Position numbers and translations under genes: made by a program. This document shows, in pieces, positions 1 through 7,678 of a DNA stretch of 16,233 bases. The stretch is from assembly GCA_913050545.1 (NCBI GenBank), contig CAJWZY010000015.1, forward strand, positions 1 to 16,233, given 5' to 3'. The notes below the pieces were generated by a model. It was not told the DNA's origin. It ran no database searches and saw only the letters and a program-made list of their open reading frames with translations. The stretch is from an uncultured bacterium. GTDB lineage: Bacteria; Planctomycetota; UBA8108. The first letter of the stretch is position 1. Every line of letters begins with the position of its first letter.

Positions 1-770
<770 letters not shown>

Positions 771-771
771 G

Positions 772-784
772 GCCCCGGCGGGGC
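772..784 (+). other. Short GC hairpin after secA
   Basis: GCCCC and GGGGC are separated by a 3-nt loop, beginning 2 nt after the secA stop. There is no T-tract, so a classical intrinsic terminator is not supported. It may instead stabilise the secA 3' end or partly attenuate read-through into waaA, whose start lies 43 nt downstream. The functional reading is inference. Confidence 0.35.
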
Positions 785-826
785 AATGGGAGCGCCACCG
801 AAGCCGCGGCCGCGAGGTCCTGACAG

Positions 827-2164
827 ATGTCCCGTTTCAAGACTCTCCCGCTCAGTTGGCTCTGCGATCTTCTCTACCTGGCCTTTTCGCCAGTGATCGT
901 ACCGGGCTGGCTCTTCCTTTCCCGGTTTTTCACCCGTGAGAAGTACCGACGGGGGTTCTTTCAGAAGCTCGGGTCGGTTGAGCGTCGCGGGGGGGAATCC
1001 CGCTCACTCTGGGTTCACGCGGTGTCGGTGGGGGAGGTGCTCACGGCGGCCCCGCTGATCGAGGCACTCGGGCGTCATCTTGAAGGCTGGGATGTCTCCC
1101 TGTCGGTATCGACTCCTACCGGTTTTGATACGGCGCGAAAGAGGCTCCCGGGTACGACGGTATTCTACGCCCCGATCGATCTCTCTGTCTGCGTGGGCAG
1201 GACCTTCCGCCGCCGCCGCCCCGATGCGCTTGTGCTGCTGGAGCTGGAGGTGTGGCCGAATTTCCTGCTCGCGGCCAGGAGGCGGGGGGTCCCGGTCCTG
1301 GTCGCCAACGGCCGCCTCAGCGGCGGCTCTTCCGACCGCTACGTACGCACCGGCTTCCTCGGCCGCTGGCTGTTCTCCCTGGTCGACAGGGTGGCGGCCC
1401 AGAACGAGGTCTATGCCGGGCGCTTCGAGGCCCTGGGTGTCGAGCCCGAAAGGATCGAGGTGCTGGGCAACCTGAAACACGACCGCGAGGTGGGCGTCAC
1501 GGCTGCAGATGCAGATGAGCTGCGTGGGAGACTGGGCTGGAGCGGGGGAGAGAGAGTTGTCGTGGGCGGCTGCACACATCCAGGGGAGGAGACCCTGCTG
1601 CTGGGTATTCTCTCGCGCCTGGAAGGCAGCCACCCGGATCTGCGCCTGGTGCTGGCTCCTCGTCATGTAGAGCGCCTCGCGGCCGAGGATCCCGGCAGCT
1701 GGAGCGGGCAGGATGCCGGTGGGCGAACCTTTACCAGGTGGAGCGAATGGAAGGCAGGGCCCGGGGAGCCGCTGGCAGCTTCGGTCCTGGTGGTGGATAC
1801 CGTCGGTGAGCTCGAGAGGTTCTATTCCATCGCTGATCTCACGGTGGTCGGCGGCAGCTTTATTCCCCACGGCGGACACAATGTTCTTGAACCAGCCAGC
1901 CTGTCAAAGGCTGTGCTCTTCGGACCGCATACGGAGAATTTTGCCGACGAGGTCGCTCTCCTGCTGGAGGCAGAGGCGGCGATCCTCGCTGCTGATGCAG
2001 AGGAGCTGGAAAAAGCGCTTGGGGACCTCCTTGTGGACGGCGAGGAGCGCTCAAGGCTTGGAGAAAAGGCGGGATGTGCCTTTTGTGGCCTCTCCGGCTC
2101 CATCGAGCGCCATATTCAGTGGATTGACCGGGCTTTGACCCTTCCCATGCTCGGTACTAATTGA
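827..2164 (+). CDS. waaA: 3-deoxy-D-manno-octulosonic acid (Kdo) transferase, GT30 family
   Basis: WaaA (KdtA) transfers Kdo from CMP-Kdo to the lipid A precursor on the cytoplasmic face of the inner membrane, the first step of LPS core assembly. The 445-residue product is slightly longer than the usual 420-430. A hydrophobic N-terminal anchor covers about residues 9-33, followed by the basic REKYRRGF segment. The family motif WVHAVSVGE ends at Glu70, which corresponds to the catalytic base known in this family. Further signatures are STPTGFDTA (95-103), LELEVWPNF (138-146), VGGSFIPHGGHNVLEPA (341-357) and FGPHTENF (365-372), the last two belonging to the CMP-Kdo-binding C-terminal Rossmann domain. 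The ATG at 827 has GAGG about 9 nt upstream. It follows secA by 56 nt on the same strand and could be co-transcribed. Its presence argues for an LPS-bearing outer membrane. Confidence 0.95.
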   Translation: MSRFKTLPLSWLCDLLYLAFSPVIVPGWLFLSRFFTREKYRRGFFQKLGSVERRGGESRSLWVHAVSVGEVLTAAPLIEALGRHLEGWDVSLSVSTPTGFDTARKRLPGTTVFYAPIDLSVCVGRTFRRRRPDALVLLELEVWPNFLLAARRRGVPVLVANGRLSGGSSDRYVRTGFLGRWLFSLVDRVAAQNEVYAGRFEALGVEPERIEVLGNLKHDREVGVTAADADELRGRLGWSGGERVVVGGCTHPGEETLLLGILSRLEGSHPDLRLVLAPRHVERLAAEDPGSWSGQDAGGRTFTRWSEWKAGPGEPLAASVLVVDTVGELERFYSIADLTVVGGSFIPHGGHNVLEPASLSKAVLFGPHTENFADEVALLLEAEAAILAADAEELEKALGDLLVDGEERSRLGEKAGCAFCGLSGSIERHIQWIDRALTLPMLGTN

Positions 2165-2261
2165 TAGAATCCGCCCTTCTTGAATCAACCAGCAGGCGGC
2201 AGCATCGGTCCCCCAGCCCAGCTCGCCCCGGCAGAATCGGTGTTTTTTACAGGAACAGGAT

Positions 2262-3407
2262 ATGGCTGAACGAACTCTATTTACCTCAGAATCGGTGACA
2301 ATGGGACACCCCGACAAGGTGGCTGACCAGATCAGTGACGCCATCCTGGATGACCTGCTGCGGCAGGATCACACCTCCCGGGTGGCGGTTGAAACCCTGG
2401 TCACCACGGGGCTGGCGCTTGTTGCCGGAGAGATTACCACCCAGGGCTACTGCGATTTCGACAAGGTGGCGCGCCAGACGATCCAGGAGATCGGCTATAT
2501 CCATCCCGATATCGGCTTTCACTATGATGATGTTGCCGTTCTCTCAGCTATTCATGGGCAGTCCAAAGATATCGCCCAGGGTGTTGACGAGGGCAAGGGG
2601 CTCCACAGCGACCAGGGCGCCGGCGACCAGGGAATGATGTTCGGCTTTGCCTGCAATGAGACCCCTGAGAACATGCCCCTGCCGATCGCGCTGGCCCGCA
2701 AGCTTGTCGATGAACTGGCAAGGGCACGCGAGACCAGCGAGTTGTGTTTTCTCAGGCCCGATGGAAAATCACAGGTCACCGTCGAATATGTCGATGGGAA
2801 ACCGGCGCGGGTGGACACGGTCGTTATCTCGACCCATCACACCCCCGAGGCTGACCTCGAAAATGACATCAGGCCGAAGATCGAAGAAATGATTCGGAAA
2901 GTGGTTCCGGGCAACTATCTCGACAGCAAGACCGTCATCCATGTCAACCCGACCGGACGTTTCGTTGAAGGTGGCCCGGCGGGGGATACCGGCCTTACCG
3001 GGCGCAAGATTATCGTCGATACCTATGGTGGCCGTGGCCGCCACGGGGGCGGAGCCTTCAGTGGCAAGGATCCCAGCAAGGTTGATCGCAGCGCCGCCTA
3101 CATGACGCGCTATATCGCCAGGAACATCGTCGCTGCCGGTCTTGCAGAGGTCTGCGAGGTGCAGCTCTCCTACGCCATTGGTGTGGCGGAGCCCTGCTCG
3201 GTTCTCGTCGACACGCACGGCACCGGCAAGAAGCCGGAGCCGGAAATCGAGAAGCTGGTGCGCCAGCATTTCCCACTGACCCCGAAAGAAATCATCGAGA
3301 CGCTCAACCTGCGCCGGCCGATCTATCTCGATACTGCCAGGCATGGCCACTTCGGCCGTCCCGAGCTTCCCTGGGAGCAGGAAGACAAGGTCGATGTCCT
3401 CAGGTAG
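2262..3407 (+). CDS. metK: S-adenosylmethionine synthetase
   Basis: MetK condenses methionine and ATP into S-adenosylmethionine, releasing phosphate and diphosphate; it works in the cytoplasm, usually as a tetramer. The 381-residue product is close to the typical 384. The N-terminal GHPDK motif (15-19, with the catalytic His16), the ATP-binding GAGDQG hexapeptide (119-124) and the glycine-rich GGGAFSGKD loop (262-270) are all intact, followed by the conserved DRSAAYMTRY stretch. The ATG at 2262 is preceded by tandem AGGA boxes. The 97-nt leader between waaA and metK shows no SAM riboswitch that I can recognise and only poor promoter matches. The stop codon is 3 nt from the stop of the convergent surface-protein gene, leaving no room for a terminator between them. 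Confidence 0.98.
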   Translation: MAERTLFTSESVTMGHPDKVADQISDAILDDLLRQDHTSRVAVETLVTTGLALVAGEITTQGYCDFDKVARQTIQEIGYIHPDIGFHYDDVAVLSAIHGQSKDIAQGVDEGKGLHSDQGAGDQGMMFGFACNETPENMPLPIALARKLVDELARARETSELCFLRPDGKSQVTVEYVDGKPARVDTVVISTHHTPEADLENDIRPKIEEMIRKVVPGNYLDSKTVIHVNPTGRFVEGGPAGDTGLTGRKIIVDTYGGRGRHGGGAFSGKDPSKVDRSAAYMTRYIARNIVAAGLAEVCEVQLSYAIGVAEPCSVLVDTHGTGKKPEPEIEKLVRQHFPLTPKEIIETLNLRRPIYLDTARHGHFGRPELPWEQEDKVDVLR

Positions 3408-3410
3408 GCA

Positions 3411-5030
3411 TCACTGCTCGCAGGCGTAGGAGCGGATGCAGTCGAGCGTGTTGTCGGGGTCGATGCCGCATTCCTCGTAGGGCGAGTAGGGCGCCGGCCC
3501 GTTGCCGAAGAGGAAGTTCAGCATGAAGATCCCGTCGGAGATGTCGAGCCGGTTGTCGGCGTTGACATCGGCGCCGGCTGTACATTCAGGCGGCGAGAAA
3601 CCCCTGAAGAGGTAGTTGAAGACGCTGATGGCATCGGAGAGGTCGGAGCGCGCATCGGCGTTGATGAAGCCCCGGCGGAAGCTTCCTTCCGGTGGGGGGC
3701 AGTTCGGGGGGATCTCGTAGAGCCCCCTCTCATCTGCGACATTGTCGTTGTCACAGCCAACTGTCACCTCGAACTGGCCGGTGGAATAGTAGCCGTCTTT
3801 TTCGTATTCGAGGGCGTATTCCCCGGGGGGCATATCAGGCAGGACAAAGGCTCCGTTGCCTGCGGAGGTCGCGCTGACGCCTTCGGGGCGGGTCACGACC
3901 CGGACACCGCCAAGGCCTGAGCCGGTGACGGCGTCGACGACGCGTCCGCGCAGGGTCCCGGTGCAGAAGTAGATCTTTCCGTGTTCGCGCATCGGTGTGA
4001 TGCTGCTGGCGCCGACAACATAGGCATTGTTCAGGGAACCGGGCTGGTCGAGCTCCTCCAGCAGGAGGTCAAGCTTCTCGGTGTTGGCGCAGTCAACCGC
4101 GTTGTTCCTGACACGGAAGGTATAGCGCATCAGCTCCTGGGAGGGCGGCGAGTTTGTCGAGGGCAGCAGGTTCTGTCCGAGGAAGGGGGGGACCCGGTCA
4201 AAGATGACACCGGTTCGTGAGCGGCAGCCGAGCGGGCCGTTGAGCAGGTCGACGTCTGTCTGGAAAAGCTCGACCTGGTTTCCGAGTGCGGCGGTCACGT
4301 CAAATCCAAGCAGCGCGTCCTCGGGGTCGAGCTCCAGGGTGTCGCAGTCATAGGATATTCCAATCGAGAAACCGTCCAGCGGATCCGGATGGCTTGAAAG
4401 CGCCCGGATGATGACCTGCGGGGTGGCGCCGCAGAAGGCCTGCTTGCGGTCCAGGGAAAGAACGTTTTCTCCCTTTACGAAGAAGGTCCCGTCTTTCAGG
4501 TCGGGCTCGATGCTGTTGCCGGCGTTGGTGAACCGGTTGTAGGCTGCAGGGTTGCCGATGCCATCGACCAGGTTGACCGGGTAATACCCGCCGGCAGCCC
4601 CGGGCCTCACATGGAAGCTCAGCCGGGCTACAATCCTGGGGGAATCCTGCGGCGAGAGAGGATCGAGGTAGTTTTCCCCGGTGGGGGAGTCGAACTCGAT
4701 AATGACGCCCAGCTGGGCGATCCCGAGCTCGTTGTCGATCTGCGGAGCGACGAATTCGGGTTCCAGCTCAACGACATGGGTTCCACAGACGCCGATATCA
4801 GTCAGCTGGAGCGCCTCCGTCGGCCAGGTCAGCGCCAGGCTGTAGCCGTGGATGGGCTCATCGTTGGTGGCGGTGATGGTCATATGGACACTGTTGTCTC
4901 CCGGTCTGCCGGAGGCGTAGCCGACCTGCAGCACGTTCGCTGCGGCCAGGGGAACGCCGGCGGATCCGGCCAGGAGCGCCAGTGCGGCGAGGGCAAAGCT
5001 GAAAAGTGAATTGCGGATTTTTCTGGTCAT
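3411..5030 (-). CDS. Secreted protein with two cohesin-like domains, a carboxypeptidase-regulatory-like domain and a dockerin-like C-terminus
   Basis: This is a 539-residue exported protein of unknown function. A signal peptide covers about residues 1-31 (basic MTRKIRN, hydrophobic LFSFALAALALLAGSAGV, then Ala-rich). Residues 32-187 and 188-355 look like two beta-sandwich domains of the cohesin / bacterial surface type (alternating strands, LTWPTEALQL, ISYDCDTLEL). Residues 357-425 resemble the carboxypeptidase regulatory-like fold (GTLRGRVVDAVTGSGLGGV, DMPPGEYALEYEKDGY). Residues 452-530 contain two dockerin-like repeats, each with a calcium-loop-like Asp/Asn pattern followed by NYLF or NFLF, then a short tail with ECGIDP and Cys531. 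The frame stays open upstream to 5258 but would overlap the preceding gene. The ATG at 5030 is chosen because it gives a clean signal peptide and a purine-rich site (GAAGAG) upstream. It lies 13 nt after the upstream gene, forming an operon. Domain calls are by eye. Confidence 0.8.
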   Translation of the reverse strand: MTRKIRNSLFSFALAALALLAGSAGVPLAAANVLQVGYASGRPGDNSVHMTITATNDEPIHGYSLALTWPTEALQLTDIGVCGTHVVELEPEFVAPQIDNELGIAQLGVIIEFDSPTGENYLDPLSPQDSPRIVARLSFHVRPGAAGGYYPVNLVDGIGNPAAYNRFTNAGNSIEPDLKDGTFFVKGENVLSLDRKQAFCGATPQVIIRALSSHPDPLDGFSIGISYDCDTLELDPEDALLGFDVTAALGNQVELFQTDVDLLNGPLGCRSRTGVIFDRVPPFLGQNLLPSTNSPPSQELMRYTFRVRNNAVDCANTEKLDLLLEELDQPGSLNNAYVVGASSITPMREHGKIYFCTGTLRGRVVDAVTGSGLGGVRVVTRPEGVSATSAGNGAFVLPDMPPGEYALEYEKDGYYSTGQFEVTVGCDNDNVADERGLYEIPPNCPPPEGSFRRGFINADARSDLSDAISVFNYLFRGFSPPECTAGADVNADNRLDISDGIFMLNFLFGNGPAPYSPYEECGIDPDNTLDCIRSYACEQ

Positions 5031-5043
5031 GGTGATCTCTTCT

Positions 5044-7254
5044 TCACTCCTGGCAACCGAGGTTGTCCCGGAAGGTGGGGTCGATTCCAGCCTCGGGGAA
5101 GGGGGCCGGGGGCGGTGGACTGTTCCCGATGAACAGGTAGAACAGCAGGTAGACAGGGTCTGAGATATCGAGCAGCCCGTCATCGTTAGAGTCGGCAGAG
5201 TCCATGCATACGGGCGCCGGTCCCTGCAGGAACAGGTAGTGCGCGATGGAAACCGCATCGGTTACGTTGACATCGGAATCACGATCAAAATCACCCCTGG
5301 TGAAATCAGGGCCGAAGGGGAACAGCAGCGTTCTGAAAACGGTTCCGTTGCCAGGCAGGCAAAGCAGCAGGGTGTTTTCCGAGATCTGGATGCCGCCGAG
5401 GTGGTCGGCCTGGGCGTAGGCTGTCCCGACCGCCTCCATGCTGATTTCAAAGCTTGGGGCTGTAAGGGGGCAGGTTCCGGGAGGCCCGGTGGTATACAGC
5501 TCGCGTACGACTCCATCTTGAAAACCGGTGAGGAAGGTGTCGCGGATCGGGTCGTAGGTCACTCCGGAGGCGATATCGACATCGATGAACAGGCTGGGAG
5601 GAGAGCAGGAGCGAACCAGGCTTCCATTGTTCCTGAAAATATAGATTTCCCTGGTGCTCTTCTCGGTGGCCACGAAATTCTGGGTGGCTGGAATATAGGT
5701 CAGTCCGCCAATCACCGGATTGTCAATCGCGGCGGGGAAACGCAGGCTGATGGTGGTGCCTGACTCGGGGTTGGCGAGGCTTGCCAGTCGCAGCCGGTTG
5801 TCTGATGTGTTGGCAATGGCAATGAAGTCTTCGTAAAGCTGGGGTGGGAAGCCAAGCTGGATGGCCGGAATGAAGGCGATTCCGCCCGGGTTTGCCCAGG
5901 GGCTGGGAAAGCTGTCATCTTCGACCTCGCTGAGGTCTTCCTCGAGGATCGAGATCGTACCGGTGGAATTATCGGTGAGGTAGATCTTCTCGTTCTCCGG
6001 AACCAGGGTGAGATCGTAGCACCCCCCGGTGGGCGAGGTTGCCCAGTTGATCACTCCGCCAGGGCCGACCACTGTCGAACAGGCACAGCCGGCCTCGCCA
6101 AAGGAGCCATCTTCGGCTGCCCTGAGAGAATAGCTTGATGGGCCGTTGACGGGCGTGGAGTCGACATAGCTGGTCCGGCTGCCGGGGATGGCGTCAAAGG
6201 CAACACCGTTTCTAAGGAGCTGGATGGATCCCTCGTAGGCACCATCGGGGCCGGAGCCATTGTTGGTCCAGCTGAGTATGACCTGTCCCGTAACGCTCAG
6301 GCGGCAGGAGAGCTCGTTGGGAGGAATGATCTCGGGGATAACCTGTTCGAGCTGGTAGATTCTGCCGGATCCTCCGATCACCGCGAAACGGTTCTGGCCG
6401 GGACCGACCAGGTAGGAGGTGATTCCCCGCAGGTCGGCCTCGGGGACCTGCCCCAGCGGGATCTCGATGCCGGTGCGGTTGGCCGCAAGCTGTCCATCGA
6501 TGACCAGTCCCTCGGTGGTCATCTGGATGATCTTGGAGGGTCCCTCGTCGAGGATGTTTCCATAGGAGACATAGAGCGAAAGGGATTCGCTGTCGAAGGA
6601 CAGTCCCTGCCCACGGATCATCGATTCCTCGCTGACCTTGCCCGGAAGGAGAAACGAACGGCTGATGTTTCCATCGAGGCCGATACGAAGCGCCAGGTCC
6701 CGGTTGATATCGAGGGTCCAGAATTGTCCCGAGACGATGTCGTAGCTCAGGCTGTAGAGGCTTGCTCCATCCTCGGCTGAAAGATCGATGGAGAAGCTGA
6801 AGCCGGGATCGACGTTACCATCTCCATCGACAGCCTTGACGGAGTAGCCCTGCTGGCCCCTCATGCCTGTCAGGGAGAGGACGAATATTTTTCCGGTGGG
6901 GTCGTGGAAGGCGATACCGCGGTTGAGTGACATATTGCTCTCGGCAATGCTGCCGCTGGGATGAGGATTCTCCACCGTGCCGAGCATGGTGGTGAAGTCT
7001 CTGCTCAGGTGGTAAACGAGATGGTTTTCAGCTGAGCTTCCGTTGGCTCCCAGGGCCCAGAAGGTGCCATCGCGAGAATCCTCGGTGAGGTCGATCAGCT
7101 CCCGGTTGGCCGAGCTGAGCGCTTCGCTGAGACCGAGAAGATCACCGTTGGTGGCCTGGAGGTCGGCGGGGCTCATCCCGAGCAGGGTGACGATGACCGG
7201 GAGGCAGGCCAGCAGCCCGGCCCTGTTGATCTGCCTGCGATTAGTATTCGACAT
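5044..7254 (-). CDS. Secreted, probably propeller-like protein with a fibronectin-III-like insert and a dockerin-like C-terminus
   Basis: This is a 736-residue exported protein of unknown function. A signal peptide is visible at about 1-34 (NRRQINR, then LLACLPVIVTLLGM, cleavage near LQA). Residues 40-305 carry repeated blade-like strands (GTFWALG, GKIFVLSLTG, GQFWTLDIN, LSLYVSYG, RFAVIGGSGRIYQL), as in beta-propeller or phytase-like domains. Residues 312-395 read like a fibronectin type III domain (VILSWTNNG, YEGSIQLLRNG, SYSLRAAEDG). Residues 400-650 again show propeller-like strands (EKIYLTDNSTGTISIL, QNFVATEKSTREIYIF, DTFLTGFQDGVVREL). Residues 651-734 hold a dockerin-like double repeat ending in PFPEAGIDP and a Cys, matching the downstream gene's C-terminus. 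An in-frame ATG at 7296 exists, but the start at 7254 gives a proper signal peptide and has AAAGG about 11 nt upstream. It is the first gene of a two-gene operon. Domain assignment is by eye only. Confidence 0.78.
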   Translation of the reverse strand: MSNTNRRQINRAGLLACLPVIVTLLGMSPADLQATNGDLLGLSEALSSANRELIDLTEDSRDGTFWALGANGSSAENHLVYHLSRDFTTMLGTVENPHPSGSIAESNMSLNRGIAFHDPTGKIFVLSLTGMRGQQGYSVKAVDGDGNVDPGFSFSIDLSAEDGASLYSLSYDIVSGQFWTLDINRDLALRIGLDGNISRSFLLPGKVSEESMIRGQGLSFDSESLSLYVSYGNILDEGPSKIIQMTTEGLVIDGQLAANRTGIEIPLGQVPEADLRGITSYLVGPGQNRFAVIGGSGRIYQLEQVIPEIIPPNELSCRLSVTGQVILSWTNNGSGPDGAYEGSIQLLRNGVAFDAIPGSRTSYVDSTPVNGPSSYSLRAAEDGSFGEAGCACSTVVGPGGVINWATSPTGGCYDLTLVPENEKIYLTDNSTGTISILEEDLSEVEDDSFPSPWANPGGIAFIPAIQLGFPPQLYEDFIAIANTSDNRLRLASLANPESGTTISLRFPAAIDNPVIGGLTYIPATQNFVATEKSTREIYIFRNNGSLVRSCSPPSLFIDVDIASGVTYDPIRDTFLTGFQDGVVRELYTTGPPGTCPLTAPSFEISMEAVGTAYAQADHLGGIQISENTLLLCLPGNGTVFRTLLFPFGPDFTRGDFDRDSDVNVTDAVSIAHYLFLQGPAPVCMDSADSNDDGLLDISDPVYLLFYLFIGNSPPPPAPFPEAGIDPTFRDNLGCQE

Positions 7255-7388
7255 TCGGAAAACAACCTTTATTGGGGAGTGGAACGGTCGGCCCACCCCT
7301 CAAAAATGTACACAACTGCTTCAGTGGAAAAGATCAGGCGATTAGTTGACGAAGTCTTACAGGAAAAATCCGCCAACCCGCACACACC

Positions 7389-7416
7389 CCCGGCTGGGAC
7401 ACTTGTCCTGGCCGGG
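7389..7416. repeat. 12-bp stem-loop in the asnS/surface-operon gap
   Basis: The left arm 7389-7400 (CCCGGCTGGGAC) pairs with the right arm 7405-7416 (GTCCTGGCCGGG) across the 4-nt loop ACTT. All twelve positions pair if two central G-U wobbles are allowed. On the plus strand a pyrimidine-rich stretch (CTTTATCTCTTTT) begins four bases after the stem. This is too far and too mixed for a textbook intrinsic terminator, but not excluded as one. On the minus strand the hairpin would lie about 135 nt before the start of the surface-protein operon, possibly in its 5' leader. Confidence 0.6.
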
Positions 7417-7436
7417 AAGGCTTTATCTCTTTTCAG

Positions 7437-7490
7437 TCGAACAGGCGGTTATGGAAGGCATCTGAAAGGTCATTCAGCCGCCATATTCGA
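7437..7490. repeat. Nested inverted repeat, two-tier stem with inner hairpin
   Basis: TCGAA (7437-7441) pairs with TTCGA (7486-7490). Inside it GGCGG (7444-7448) pairs with CCGCC (7478-7482), with a 2/3-nt internal loop between the two stems. Inside that, CTGAA (7462-7466) pairs with TTCAG (7473-7477) around a 6-nt loop. Three perfect 5-bp stems nested in 54 nt suggest a folded RNA or a symmetric protein-binding region. The function is unknown. Confidence 0.5.
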
Positions 7491-7532
7491 GAATCAAACC
7501 CAAAGAACTGAACTTCAATTACTCAATTATAG

Positions 7533-7556
7533 GGTTCTGTGTGGGTGCCACCAACC
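7533..7556. repeat. Small two-tier hairpin upstream of asnS
   Basis: GGTT (7533-7536) pairs with AACC (7553-7556), and GTGG (7541-7544) pairs with CCAC (7548-7551) around a 3-nt loop. A competing pairing exists: AACCC at 7497-7501 can pair with GGGTT at 7532-7536, so the segment could switch between two folds. It ends about 120 nt before the asnS start. The stems are short and may be chance. Confidence 0.3.
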
Positions 7557-7678
7557 GGAATTCCACATCGACCTTTCAGCACACTCTGTTTTTCTCCCTT
7601 TCTAGCTTGTACGTTTAGAGTTAGACTTCGCGCGATTGGATTTCTACAGATCTCCAGTGGAGCGATAGAGGCAGTAAA

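Larger units (their letters stand above)
7255..7678. other. Divergent intergenic region, 424 nt, rich in inverted repeats
   Basis: This region separates the surface-protein operon (leftward) from asnS (rightward) and should contain both promoters. It is visibly more AT-rich than the flanking genes. I see no convincing coding sequence; a 108-codon frame at 7279-7605 lacks a ribosome binding site and a family resemblance. No strong -35/-10 pair stands out on either strand. asnS has AGAGG about 8 nt before its ATG. The central part, 7389-7556, holds several consecutive inverted repeats listed separately. No T-box motif, tRNA or known riboswitch was recognised. Confidence 0.7.

Noticed and set aside
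1004..1879. 291-codon antisense frame over waaA
   Set aside because: It lies wholly inside a clearly identified gene; long shadow frames are expected at high GC and the translation resembles no family.
2165..2261. SAM riboswitch in the metK leader
   Set aside because: The 97-nt leader is short and I could not match it to any SAM riboswitch core that I know.
2769..3350. 193-codon antisense frame over metK
   Set aside because: It is a shadow of a highly conserved gene; the translation is not family-like.
5031..5258. N-terminal extension of the downstream surface-protein gene
   Set aside because: It would overlap the upstream gene's dockerin-like end and bury the signal peptide inside the protein.
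7497..7600. T-box leader for asnS
   Set aside because: GGGTGCCACC at 7543-7552 superficially resembles part of the T-box antiterminator, but the conserved T-box sequence, a specifier stem and a following terminator are not seen.
7279..7605. 108-codon open frame on the + strand in the intergenic region
   Set aside because: It has no ribosome binding site, its composition is unlike the neighbouring genes, the protein has no recognisable domain, and it runs through the inverted repeats. I treat it as non-coding.
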